This document shows positions 56,991 to 64,000 of a DNA stretch of 64,000 bases, one piece after another. Position 1 is the stretch's first letter. Each line of letters opens with the position of its first letter. Below the pieces are notes generated by a model. The model was not told the origin of the DNA. It ran no database searches and saw only the letters and a list, made by a program, of their open reading frames with translations. Source of the DNA: Pseudidiomarina planktonica (GTDB lineage: Bacteria > Pseudomonadota > Gammaproteobacteria > Enterobacterales > Alteromonadaceae); contig NZ_FXWH01000001.1 in NCBI RefSeq assembly GCF_900177775.1, positions 1,736,001-1,800,000 of the forward strand. Direction: 5' to 3'. Position numbers and translations under genes: made by a program.

Positions 56991-59237
56991 CTACAAAACC
57001 TGTAAGCTTTCTTCGATCATGGTGGCGCCAAAGCGCTTTTGCAATGCCTGCACCTGAGGATCATTCTCAAGAGCCGCTCGCGCCCGCTTGGCACGTTCGG
57101 TATCCAGCTGTTGCTGTATTTGTAGTGGAGTTGCTTCAGTTTGCCCGGCAACCTCAATACGAACCTGCGCATCAGGCAATGCTTCCGCCAACGCGTCGAT
57201 TAAATTCTGCCGGGTAGTGTCGTTCAGCAAATGTTTATGCTGCTCGGCTAAGCGCACTTCATAATCCGTTTTGCTGTGCTCATGCAGCACTGCATTCAAT
57301 GCCAACTGGCGACTTAAGCCAGTTAACGGCAAAGTATCAACAATAGCACTCCAGCGATCTACCTCGGCGGCTAGTTTCGCGTTTTCGGTGAATTCTATGG
57401 TAGGTGCCGCTGCCGGCTCAGTTAGCGCAGGGCTTGCCGGTGCAACCTGAGCTGCTTCAGGTGACGCCTGCTGCTGGGGAGCGCTGTCTATAACACTCTC
57501 TATAGCAACCTCTGCAACATTCTCAGTCGCACTTTCAGTAGCGCTCTCTGCAACATTGTCAGCAGCGTCGCCAAGGCTTTCTCTCGAATCTTCATCAGCC
57601 GTAGTGCTGGTTTTGACTTCTGGTTGGCATAGCTTTGCTTCCGACTCTTTATTCAGTGGCTTTTTTTTTTGCGTTAACTGTGACCGGGTAGCAAGCAAAT
57701 TAGCCATGGCCGAGCTGGTTGCATTAGCAGAAGCCTGCTCAGGTGCTGGTGTTTCTCGTTGCGGTGTTTCTGGTTGAGGTGTATTCGCAGTGCTATTAGT
57801 ACCCCGAAGCTGATCTGCCTGGGTCTGAATTTCTTCCTGCGCAGCAAATAACTCATCGGCATCGTCTTCGTTGTCCTGGTAGCTATCAGCCAGACTATCA
57901 AGTTCAGTATCAGCCGACGTTGCAGGTGCGGAGTTGTTGGCGTCCTGATTCGGCATGCCAGACTCAGCTTTTGCTTCGATATTACTGGCGGCGGTATCCT
58001 CCACCTTATTCTCTACAGTATTCTCTGCAGTATCTTCCGTAGCAGGTTCAGGTTTCGTAGCAGCCGGTGAAGCTGTTGCTGTTGCCGACGCCGGTGGCGC
58101 TGGTACAGGTCGTTCCTGAGTGGTTACATCCGCAGAAGTTTCTTCCACATCTATATATTCTGGACGAAACGCCAGTAGCCGCAACAATGTCATTTCGACG
58201 CCACTGCGGGCATCTGCTGCAAAAGGTAAATCGCGTCGTCCGGCAGCCACAATATCGTACATTACCTGTACCAGCTCCGCTGGAATCTGTTGTGCCAGTC
58301 GAGTTTCCGCCGGCGACAACGACAAAGCTTCAGCACTTTCTGGCACTACCTGAATCAGTGCTAGTTGGTGCAAGGTGTACTGTAGCTCGGTCAGTAATGA
58401 GGATAAGTCTGGAATTTGGCCGGCAACACTATCGAGCAGCGCTAACATTTCAGCGCCCTGCCCGCGAATAATATGATTGAGCAACTTCGCAATTTGCGCG
58501 CCCGGAACTGCGCCCAGCATGGTTTGCACCGCTTCCTGAGAAACGGATTGCTGACCCTGGGCAATGGCCTGATCGGTTAAGCTCAGGGCATCACGCAAAC
58601 TACCTTGCGCTGCACGCGCCAACGCAGGCAATGCTGATTTATCATACGGAATTTTTTCTTGCTGCAGCACGTAATCAATGTGACCGGCAATTTCATCGCG
58701 GCTAAGCGCCTTCAGATTAAATTGCAAGCAGCGCGACAATACGGTTACCGGAAGCTTTTGCGGATCCGTTGTCGCCAGCAAGAATTTCACGTGCTCAGGA
58801 GGCTCTTCAAGGGTTTTCAATAAAGCGTTAAAACTATGCCGTGACAGCATATGCACTTCATCGATTAAGTAAACCTTATAGCGCCCGCGGGTGGGACGAT
58901 ATTGAACGTTGTCGAGTAACTCGCGGGTATCTTCTACTTTGGTTCGTGACGCCGCATCAATTTCCAGCAGGTCTACAAAACGGCCGCTATCGATTTCTTT
59001 ACAGGCGCCGCACTCCCCACATGGCGTTGCCTGAATACCCTGCTCACAGTTCAAGCTTTTGGCCAGAATACGCGCAATGGTTGTTTTACCAACGCCACGA
59101 GTGCCGGTAAACAAATAGGCGTGATGCAACCGCTGGCTTTCCAACGCGCTAATTAGCGGGCGCAGAACATGTTGCTGACCAACTACATCGGTGAAGGTCT
59201 GAGGGCGCCATTTCCGTGCTAAAACCTGGTAACTCAT
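56991..59237 (-). CDS. dnaX: DNA polymerase III subunit tau (with likely gamma by frameshift)
   Basis: DnaX is the clamp-loader ATPase. Walker A is GTRGVGKTT (near 45-53), the zinc module is CGECGACK, Walker B is DEVHML, and sensor 1 and the SRC box (LSRCLQF) are present. The clamp-loader part ends near residue 365. A long acidic Glu/Ala/Thr-rich linker (about 375-620) precedes the tau-specific C-terminal domain. The total of 748 residues exceeds E. coli tau (643), mainly through the linker. Ten consecutive A at codons 523-526 (57661-57670 on the plus strand as T) form a slippery site. Confidence 0.96.
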   Translation of the reverse strand: MSYQVLARKWRPQTFTDVVGQQHVLRPLISALESQRLHHAYLFTGTRGVGKTTIARILAKSLNCEQGIQATPCGECGACKEIDSGRFVDLLEIDAASRTKVEDTRELLDNVQYRPTRGRYKVYLIDEVHMLSRHSFNALLKTLEEPPEHVKFLLATTDPQKLPVTVLSRCLQFNLKALSRDEIAGHIDYVLQQEKIPYDKSALPALARAAQGSLRDALSLTDQAIAQGQQSVSQEAVQTMLGAVPGAQIAKLLNHIIRGQGAEMLALLDSVAGQIPDLSSLLTELQYTLHQLALIQVVPESAEALSLSPAETRLAQQIPAELVQVMYDIVAAGRRDLPFAADARSGVEMTLLRLLAFRPEYIDVEETSADVTTQERPVPAPPASATATASPAATKPEPATEDTAENTVENKVEDTAASNIEAKAESGMPNQDANNSAPATSADTELDSLADSYQDNEDDADELFAAQEEIQTQADQLRGTNSTANTPQPETPQRETPAPEQASANATSSAMANLLATRSQLTQKKKPLNKESEAKLCQPEVKTSTTADEDSRESLGDAADNVAESATESATENVAEVAIESVIDSAPQQQASPEAAQVAPASPALTEPAAAPTIEFTENAKLAAEVDRWSAIVDTLPLTGLSRQLALNAVLHEHSKTDYEVRLAEQHKHLLNDTTRQNLIDALAEALPDAQVRIEVAGQTEATPLQIQQQLDTERAKRARAALENDPQVQALQKRFGATMIEESLQVL
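57649..57671 (-). promoter_or_regulatory. Slippery A10 site in dnaX with a nearby -1 frame stop
   Basis: In frame the codons are CAA AAA AAA AAG (Q523-K526). A -1 shift gives a fourth AAA-type codon, then GCC ACT GAA and the stop TAA (57649-57651). The product would be about 529 residues: the ATPase and clamp-loader domains plus part of the linker, equivalent to gamma. The run is also long enough for RNA polymerase slippage. Confidence 0.75.
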
Positions 59238-59311
59238 GCCTCTGCTAAAACTCCGTTAGAAACTGGTGGGTATGAACCAATTCGTTTTAAGCTAATGCTT
59301 GTTAAGGTACC

Positions 59312-59842
59312 CTAAAATTCAAATAGCGTATAGTAACCAATGCCGTTTTCATCCAGCTTTTGACCACCGGGTAAGTCATTTAAAGTGATTAAAAATGCGC
59401 ATTCGTGAATGCGGGCACCAGTATCACTCAATAACTTATGAGCAGCGATAAGAGTTCCACCAGTGGCAAGCAAATCATCTATCAGCAATACATTATCAGT
59501 TGCGGTTAACGCATCGTCATGAAGCTCAAGCGCGTCTGTTCCATACTCAAGATCGTAGCTCTGCTGGCGAGTTTTCGCGGGAAGTTTGCCGGGCTTGCGC
59601 AGCGGCACAAAACCTAACTTCAAACGATAGGCCAACGCCGTGGCAAAAATAAACCCACGCGCTTCAATGCCAACGATTTTGGTTAGCCCCTTATCTTGGT
59701 AGCGCTCGGCAAAATGCTCTATAACCTGATAGAACGCATCGCCGTTGGCTAGTAACGGGGTAATATCGCGGAACTGAATACCGGGTTTGGGGTAATCGGG
59801 AATAGTTCGAATTAAAGGTTTTAAAGCGTTTATTGCGGTCAT
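59312..59842 (-). CDS. apt: Adenine phosphoribosyltransferase
   Basis: Apt salvages adenine with PRPP to AMP. The PRPP-binding motif is VLLIDDLLATGGTLIAA (near residues 118-134), and the N-terminal YPKPGIQFRDITPLL pattern is conserved. The start was set at the ATG at 59842 (MTAINALKPLI), with GGGAG upstream, giving 176 residues; the longer frame adds 15 atypical residues. It is upstream of dnaX on the same strand, as in E. coli. Confidence 0.95.
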   Translation of the reverse strand: MTAINALKPLIRTIPDYPKPGIQFRDITPLLANGDAFYQVIEHFAERYQDKGLTKIVGIEARGFIFATALAYRLKLGFVPLRKPGKLPAKTRQQSYDLEYGTDALELHDDALTATDNVLLIDDLLATGGTLIAAHKLLSDTGARIHECAFLITLNDLPGGQKLDENGIGYYTLFEF

Positions 59843-59900
59843 TTCCACGCTCCCTGCGAGGGCTGTTTCAATGGAACCTGGTTGCACCGGCGTTAGCTAA

Positions 59901-60314
59901 TTAGGCAACACCACTCCACAAACTGCGTTGTAGTGCGCGCGCCAAAGTTTCTGCGGATACCGGTTTCGGTAAGGTCAGTGTAGCACCTGCAGCGGTTGCT
60001 TTAGCTTCAACCTGAGCCAAATCTGCGGTAGTAAGCAACACTAAAGGGGTATCTTGATAAGAATCAATCTCGCGCAGATTTTTAAGTAGCGAAAGGCCGT
60101 CCATTAACGGCATTTTGTGATCCAGCAAAACCACCCCATATTGCCGCTGACTGGCTTTATTTAAACCATCTAAGCCATCGACAGCGCAATCAACACTGAA
60201 GCCTAACTGTTCGAGTAGCTGAAACAATGTTGCACGAGTGCTTTCATTGTCCTCAACTAACAGCAGTGATTGTGAAACTAGATTCGGTTTTAGTTGTGAC
60301 ATGACTTGCGACAT
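59901..60314 (-). CDS. Single-domain response regulator (CheY-like receiver)
   Basis: This stand-alone receiver domain of 137 residues has no output domain. It has acidic E21/D22 (LLVEDNES), the phospho-acceptor D65 in LLDHKMP, the switch Thr in LLTTAD, and K117 in LPKPVS. No kinase gene is adjacent, so its partner is unknown. It follows a 44-residue membrane protein gene by 12 bases on the same strand and precedes apt. An alternative ATG at 60302 would remove four residues. Confidence 0.87.
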   Translation of the reverse strand: MSQVMSQLKPNLVSQSLLLVEDNESTRATLFQLLEQLGFSVDCAVDGLDGLNKASQRQYGVVLLDHKMPLMDGLSLLKNLREIDSYQDTPLVLLTTADLAQVEAKATAAGATLTLPKPVSAETLARALQRSLWSGVA

Positions 60315-60326
60315 TCACTGAACCTT

Positions 60327-60461
60327 TTAGGCCGAGAAGAAGTTAACCCAGGCGAGTACCATCGGCAGTAGTGCAATGGCTATTAGACAGACCAACGATA
60401 CACCCATAAAACGTTTACCGGCTGCATCTTTAAAATCTTCATGGTGATTTGAATCTGACAT
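60327..60461 (-). CDS. Small membrane protein, 44 residues
   Basis: This short reading frame starts at the ATG at 60461, with GAGGA 8 bases upstream, and ends with TAA. The polar N terminus (MSDSNHHEDFKDAAGKRF) is followed by one strongly hydrophobic helix (about 19-42) with a single Cys, ending WVNFFSA. I do not recognise the family. Codon use is ordinary for the window, and it fits neatly between the DUF2063 gene and the receiver gene on the same strand. It is too short for most ORF calls. Confidence 0.7.
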   Translation of the reverse strand: MSDSNHHEDFKDAAGKRFMGVSLVCLIAIALLPMVLAWVNFFSA

Positions 60462-60538
60462 GTTAGCTTTCCTCGTTCGAATTCGAGGCGAGATCTTACT
60501 GGATTTTGGGTCAGGATAAAAGGTCGTTTTCTCGCCTT

Positions 60539-61309
60539 TTACAAGCGCTGAACAATCAACCCTCTGGAGCCGAACTCAGTTAAGGTTTCGCGCATTCCTG
60601 TCGCTAAAGTTGCAGGATTAAATTGCGGTAAAGCTGCTTGCATTGCAGCTTGTAACTCAACCAGGGTTAACGCTTTATGTTGCTGTACATGTTGCAGTAA
60701 CAGCGCCGTCAGCGGGCTTAGTTGAATGAATTTGACCGCGCCTTGCGCATTTTTAAACACCACTAGTAACAAAGCCTCGCTAAGAGGTTCTTGCGGTTGG
60801 TTGTCAGTAGCAACCTCATGTACCGGAAACTGATAACGTAAAACCTGCGCGGTTGGATTTACTACCAGTTGCGCTGTTGTCAGAGATTCCTCTGTTAACG
60901 CAGCTAAATCTTCCGGCAAGTGACTCAGTGATACCTTCAGCTCAACCCACTCATAATGTGCGAGTTCGCGTATAAAGGGATATGGTTGTAGCGCTTCAAT
61001 ATCAGCACTTTGCAGGTAATCAACGAAGTCGCCGGAAATATCTGCAAAATATGGCGACTGCGCCTGGTAGCCAGCCCGAAAAGCATCTCCGGTCAATCGC
61101 CATAAATCCTCACCCAGCACCTTGCGGGAAACTGGAAAGCCGGAATTTAAAAAACTTTGCAGGTTGTTACGAATAAGATCGCGGTACACATGCAAACGCC
61201 GCTGTTCAGCAATCTCATGAAAAGAGCACTGTTCGGGGTTGCGCAAGTAGTCGGCAAACCGTTTTTGCAACTTTTGAAAGTCATACTCTTTAGTCAAAGC
61301 TGACCTCAC
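60539..61309 (-). CDS. DUF2063 putative DNA-binding domain protein (HvfC/BufC-like)
   Basis: This 256-residue protein has the DUF2063 N-terminal domain (LQKRFADYLRNPEQ, HVYRDLIRNNLQSFLNSGFPVSRKVLG). The C-terminal half has a winged-helix-like region (LVELQAAMQAALPQFNPATLA) near residues 200-245. In characterised systems such proteins (MbnC, BufC) bind the precursor peptide and the DUF692 iron enzyme. It starts with GTG and overlaps the DUF692 stop by 20 bases, so the two are coupled. Confidence 0.85.
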   Translation of the reverse strand: MRSALTKEYDFQKLQKRFADYLRNPEQCSFHEIAEQRRLHVYRDLIRNNLQSFLNSGFPVSRKVLGEDLWRLTGDAFRAGYQAQSPYFADISGDFVDYLQSADIEALQPYPFIRELAHYEWVELKVSLSHLPEDLAALTEESLTTAQLVVNPTAQVLRYQFPVHEVATDNQPQEPLSEALLLVVFKNAQGAVKFIQLSPLTALLLQHVQQHKALTLVELQAAMQAALPQFNPATLATGMRETLTEFGSRGLIVQRL

Positions 61310-62099
61310 GCTGTATCTGCTCTATAACCTGTGCTTCCTTGCATAACTCATCCAAGGGCGGAATATTAAAATCCCGCTCTAATACAGTGGGAAATATTCC
61401 GTGCTGGCGGTAGGCATAACGTAGCAGGTTAAACACCTCGGGTTTAACATCGGCTCCGTGGGTATCAATAAACAAATCTTTTGCTTCTTCATAATGCCCG
61501 GCAATATGGCCGTATACAATGCGCTCACTAGGCAAGCCGGCTATAAATGCATAGGGGTCATAACCATGGTTGACACTATTTACGAAAACATTGTTCACGT
61601 CCAACAGCAACTGTGCACCGGACTTCTCCAGCACCGTATTAATAAACTCAAGCTCACTCATTTGCTGACCCGGTGCCGCATAATAAGAAATATTCTCCAG
61701 CACCAATGGACGCTCAACAATCTCCTGCACACGGCGTACGCGTTGCGCTAGATAGTCAGTTGCCTCTTCTACAAACGGAATAGGTAGCAAATCGTACAAA
61801 TGCCCATTAGCGGAGCAATAGCTCAAATGTTCGCTATAGATATCTATCTGGTATTCATCTAAAAAGCTTTTTATTTGCTGAATAAATTTTTCATCCAGCG
61901 GATCCGGACTACCAATAGACAATGACAGGCCGTGACAGGTCAGCTTGGCATGCTCTTTCAGCGCATGCAGCTTACGCTTATATTCGTTGGGAAAAGGTAT
62001 CCAGTTCTCGGGGGCTAACTCCCAGAATCCAACACAAGCTGGTGCCGCCAAAGCATCATTTACAAAGCTACGGCGCAAACCTATACCTACTTGTTTCAT
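61290..62099 (-). CDS. DUF692 multinuclear non-haem iron oxidase (MbnB/BufB-like)
   Basis: This is a TIM-barrel protein of the MNIO family, related to MbnB, which makes oxazolone-thioamide groups, and to BufB, which modifies Cys in bufferins. Candidate iron ligands are H56 (CHGLSLSIG), E90 (SEHLSY), N136 (LENISYYA), D167/N169 (LLDVNNV), H198 (YGHIAGH), D212/H214 (IDTHG) and E241 (LERD). All metal positions appear intact. The start is the ATG at 62099 (MKQVGIGLRRSF), with GGAG upstream; a longer frame adds nine residues. No DUF2282-type (BufA) precursor gene is adjacent. Confidence 0.88.
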   Translation of the reverse strand: MKQVGIGLRRSFVNDALAAPACVGFWELAPENWIPFPNEYKRKLHALKEHAKLTCHGLSLSIGSPDPLDEKFIQQIKSFLDEYQIDIYSEHLSYCSANGHLYDLLPIPFVEEATDYLAQRVRRVQEIVERPLVLENISYYAAPGQQMSELEFINTVLEKSGAQLLLDVNNVFVNSVNHGYDPYAFIAGLPSERIVYGHIAGHYEEAKDLFIDTHGADVKPEVFNLLRYAYRQHGIFPTVLERDFNIPPLDELCKEAQVIEQIQREVSFD

Positions 62100-62163
62100 A
62101 GACTCTCCTACCACTACGATCAGCAAGCTATAAGCTTAACACTTTTTTGCCGTTACTGACTTT

Positions 62164-62184
62164 TAGCTCACTTTTAGTGAGCTA
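62164..62184. repeat. Perfect hairpin upstream of the DUF692 gene
   Basis: TAGCTCAC/GTGAGCTA encloses a 5-base loop, 65 bases before the DUF692 ATG and just past the TPR terminator. There is no T-run, so it is either a transcript structure in the DUF692 leader or an operator. Confidence 0.6.
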
Positions 62185-62192
62185 CTGCAGAC

Positions 62193-62226
62193 ATAAAAAA
62201 ACCCCGCACAATGGCAGGGTTTTTAT
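62193..62226 (-). terminator. Rho-independent terminator of the tonB-TPR transcript
   Basis: On the minus strand ACCCTGC pairs with GCGGGGT (one G-U) and is followed by seven T. It lies 31 bases after the TPR stop. It also has T on the plus side. Confidence 0.85.
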
Positions 62227-62256
62227 TACGTAACTTAGTACGTTAACTAAAACTAC

Positions 62257-63555
62257 TTACAAAGAAACACCGCGGCGTTCAGCTATGTTGCGGATATAAC
62301 CCGCCCAGCTACGCGCACTGCGACGTTCGCTATCGAACTGCTGAGCTGTTGTTGCAGCATCCAGCGCCTGACGATAGTCACGTGTGTATAAGTAAGCTTC
62401 AGCCAGTGCCATATGAACAGCACCTTCTTTGTCTAAGTCAAACTGTAACGCTTGATTTAAGGCATCAGCAGCTCGCGCATACTCTTCAGCACGGATAAGG
62501 GCAACGCCTTGACGACGATATAAATCACCCTTTTCAGCACTGCTTTCAGCAAGCGCTGCTGACCGGCCATACCACTCGGCAGCTTTCTCGAACTCGCGAG
62601 CACCTTCAAAGTTACGAGCAGCGCTTTGAGCGTTACGCGTGTTTTCTTCAATGTCGCCCGCATCGATGTGCTTGGCCATTAACATTGCCGCTTTGTATGG
62701 AATCTCGTTATTTGCATACAGTTGAATCAACACTCGGTGTTGGTTTTCACTGTTCAGATAACCCGCCAAATAAGCAACTTCAATGGTTTCAAGAGCTTTA
62801 TCAATGCGTTCTTCCAACATATAGAAGTTAGCTAGTTGGTTCCACCAGCCTTTCTCTGTTGGAATGACGTTCAAACCTTCTTCCAATACTGTAATGGCAT
62901 CGGCAAACATTTCGCGTTCGTAATAAGAAGCCATTTTCAAGATATACGGGTTCTTATTCGGTTTATCAAAATTTTGCAGAGCCATATCAGCTGGCTTGAT
63001 GACCTTGTCGTATTGCTTCAGCTCGTAGTAAGCATTGGCGATACGCAAGAACACATCAGGATTCGCGTCACCGGTAAACTGCAACCACCGGTCGTAATAA
63101 CGCAGTGCATTGTTGTAGTCTTCTTCCTGCAAATACAAATCCGCTAAGGTTTTGAGTGCTGCAGATTGATCCGACCAACCCAATACATCAGCATCCACTG
63201 ACTGTTTCAACAGTGGGATACCTTTGTCAGTTTGGTCTTCAGAAGCATAGAATGCACCCAGGAAGCGGTTTACATAAGCAACGTCGAACGCTTCACTTGG
63301 CGACAAATCAGCAAGTTCAGCAATTGCACCTTGCATATCGTCTGCTTCGTATAGTTCGAATGCACTCATGATACGGCGACCAACACGCTCGCCAACCGCT
63401 TGGTTCTTGCGATTATCTTTGCGTTCCTGAATCACTTCTGCGGACGGCAAATCGTAATTCACGTTCACCTGAGCTGATGCTGGCAGAGCCATCATCAACC
63501 CAGCGCCAACTACAACGCTCGCACGAATGACTGCTTTATATAAATTTTGCATCAT
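62257..63555 (-). CDS. Periplasmic TPR-repeat protein (TonB-cluster partner)
   Basis: This 432-residue protein has a Sec signal peptide (about 1-28, ending LPASA) and then tetratricopeptide repeats for most of its length (for example DLYLQEEDYNNALRYYDRWL and VALIRAEEYARAADALNQAL). It has no enzymatic motif. TPR proteins of this type follow tonB in exbB-exbD-tonB clusters of Vibrio, Shewanella and Pseudoalteromonas and support TonB-dependent uptake. It starts 3 bases after the tonB stop. Confidence 0.85.
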   Translation of the reverse strand: MMQNLYKAVIRASVVVGAGLMMALPASAQVNVNYDLPSAEVIQERKDNRKNQAVGERVGRRIMSAFELYEADDMQGAIAELADLSPSEAFDVAYVNRFLGAFYASEDQTDKGIPLLKQSVDADVLGWSDQSAALKTLADLYLQEEDYNNALRYYDRWLQFTGDANPDVFLRIANAYYELKQYDKVIKPADMALQNFDKPNKNPYILKMASYYEREMFADAITVLEEGLNVIPTEKGWWNQLANFYMLEERIDKALETIEVAYLAGYLNSENQHRVLIQLYANNEIPYKAAMLMAKHIDAGDIEENTRNAQSAARNFEGAREFEKAAEWYGRSAALAESSAEKGDLYRRQGVALIRAEEYARAADALNQALQFDLDKEGAVHMALAEAYLYTRDYRQALDAATTAQQFDSERRSARSWAGYIRNIAERRGVSL

Positions 63556-63558
63556 TGA

Positions 63559-64000
63559 TTAAGCTCCATCCAGAGTGAAATCCAGCTGTACGGTCAAGCC
63601 AGGCTGACGCACAGTTTCACCATCAACAACCTTCGGCTTATATTTCCAACGCAGTAACGCACGACGCGCTTCCTGGTCAAAAATACGGCGTGGTTCTGAG
63701 TCAATAACTTCTACGTCAGTTACACCGCCAGATTCATCGATGGTAAAGCTTAAGCGAACCCAGCCGGTGATGCCGTCTCGGGCAGCAGCTGGTGGGTAGC
63801 GAGGGTTAATACGCACGATTGGCTGTGCATCTCCGTCGCGGCCTAAACCTTCACCTGGACCAGATAGACCGTCAGTGCCACCAACATCAACCTCAAAGCC
63901 CATGTCCATATTCATGCCTGAATCATCAGATGTATCAGGCTCACTTTGTGGCGTTTCTGGCGGCGCCTGCGGCGGCGGCGGAGGTGGAGGCGGCGTACGA
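63559..64000 (-). CDS. tonB: TonB family protein, C-terminal part (partial at window end)
   Basis: TonB spans the periplasm and transmits energy from the ExbBD motor to outer membrane receptors. The window holds the C-terminal TonB domain (PIVRINPRYPPAAARDG, then the WKYKPKVVDG strand and VTVQLDF-like end). The frame continues upstream to the window edge with a proline-rich linker (PPPPPPPPQAPPETPQ). The true start lies outside. The ATG at 63915 is internal. The downstream TPR gene suggests a TonB2-like cluster. Confidence 0.9.
   Translation of the reverse strand, partial: RTPPPPPPPPQAPPETPQSEPDTSDDSGMNMDMGFEVDVGGTDGLSGPGEGLGRDGDAQPIVRINPRYPPAAARDGITGWVRLSFTIDESGGVTDVEVIDSEPRRIFDQEARRALLRWKYKPKVVDGETVRQPGLTVQLDFTLDGA

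Overview
The window is a piece of a gammaproteobacterial chromosome with about 50 % GC. Gene content and order are E. coli-like in many blocks: ybbP-ybbA-tesA, gltX next to the tRNA-Val genes, rsxABCDGE-nth, the complete his operon, and apt-dnaX-ybaB-recR-htpG-adk. The fused trpCF, the MotY flagellar protein beside RNase T, the Rnf/Rsx complex and the TonB-TPR pair point to a marine, polarly flagellated bacterium of the Alteromonadales. I infer Idiomarinaceae (Idiomarina/Pseudidiomarina-like). Almost everything is chromosomal core. I see no prophage, insertion sequence, CRISPR array or rRNA operon.

Layout. 1-2739 is the end of the trp operon (trpCF-trpB-trpA), with a converging YfcH-like epimerase. 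3751-5509 carries yciB, yciI and an alpha/beta hydrolase. 5562-9404 holds the YbbP/YbbA ABC system and the divergent tesA. 9409-12492 has three tRNA-Glu, one tRNA-Ala, a carbonic anhydrase, gltX and two tRNA-Val. 12523-17765 has a DUF2919 gene, uvrB, a MATE pump and aspC. 17830-18518 is a gene-poor, AT-rich stretch with DnaA-box-like sites, followed by two tRNA-Asn genes. 18694-20376 has a glycosyltransferase and a PAP2 phosphatase. 20630-26409 is rsxABCDGE-nth. 26420-31560 has motY, rnt, a peroxiredoxin, grxD, sodB, fadR and dsbB. 31577-36832 is fadD-rnd-ycgL-lytic transglycosylase-ycgM-ycgN, read on the minus strand. 36933-41852 has a hydrolase, a Slp lipoprotein, two small unknowns, tsaB and yoaA. 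41936-49278 is the his operon with a full attenuator. 49282-53176 has norM, csdA, a hydrolase and a MAPEG protein. 53240-59842 is apt-dnaX-ybaB-recR-htpG-adk. 59901-62099 has a lone receiver, a 44-residue membrane protein, and a DUF2063 plus DUF692 pair. 62257-64000 has a TPR protein and the end of a tonB gene.

Regulation readable from the sequence: a histidine attenuator with a leader peptide containing five His codons; a near-consensus sigma-32 promoter in front of htpG, with an inverted repeat that covers the htpG Shine-Dalgarno; a sigma-28-like promoter in front of motY; FadR-operator-like sites in front of both fadR and fadD; GC-rich-discriminator promoters in front of tRNA operons; and an A10 slippery run in dnaX that would give a short gamma-like form by -1 frameshift.

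The least explained locus is the DUF692/DUF2063 pair (related to the MbnB/MbnC and BufB/BufC peptide-modifying systems). No obvious precursor peptide lies beside it, but a previously unlisted 44-residue membrane peptide and a lone receiver domain follow on the same strand.
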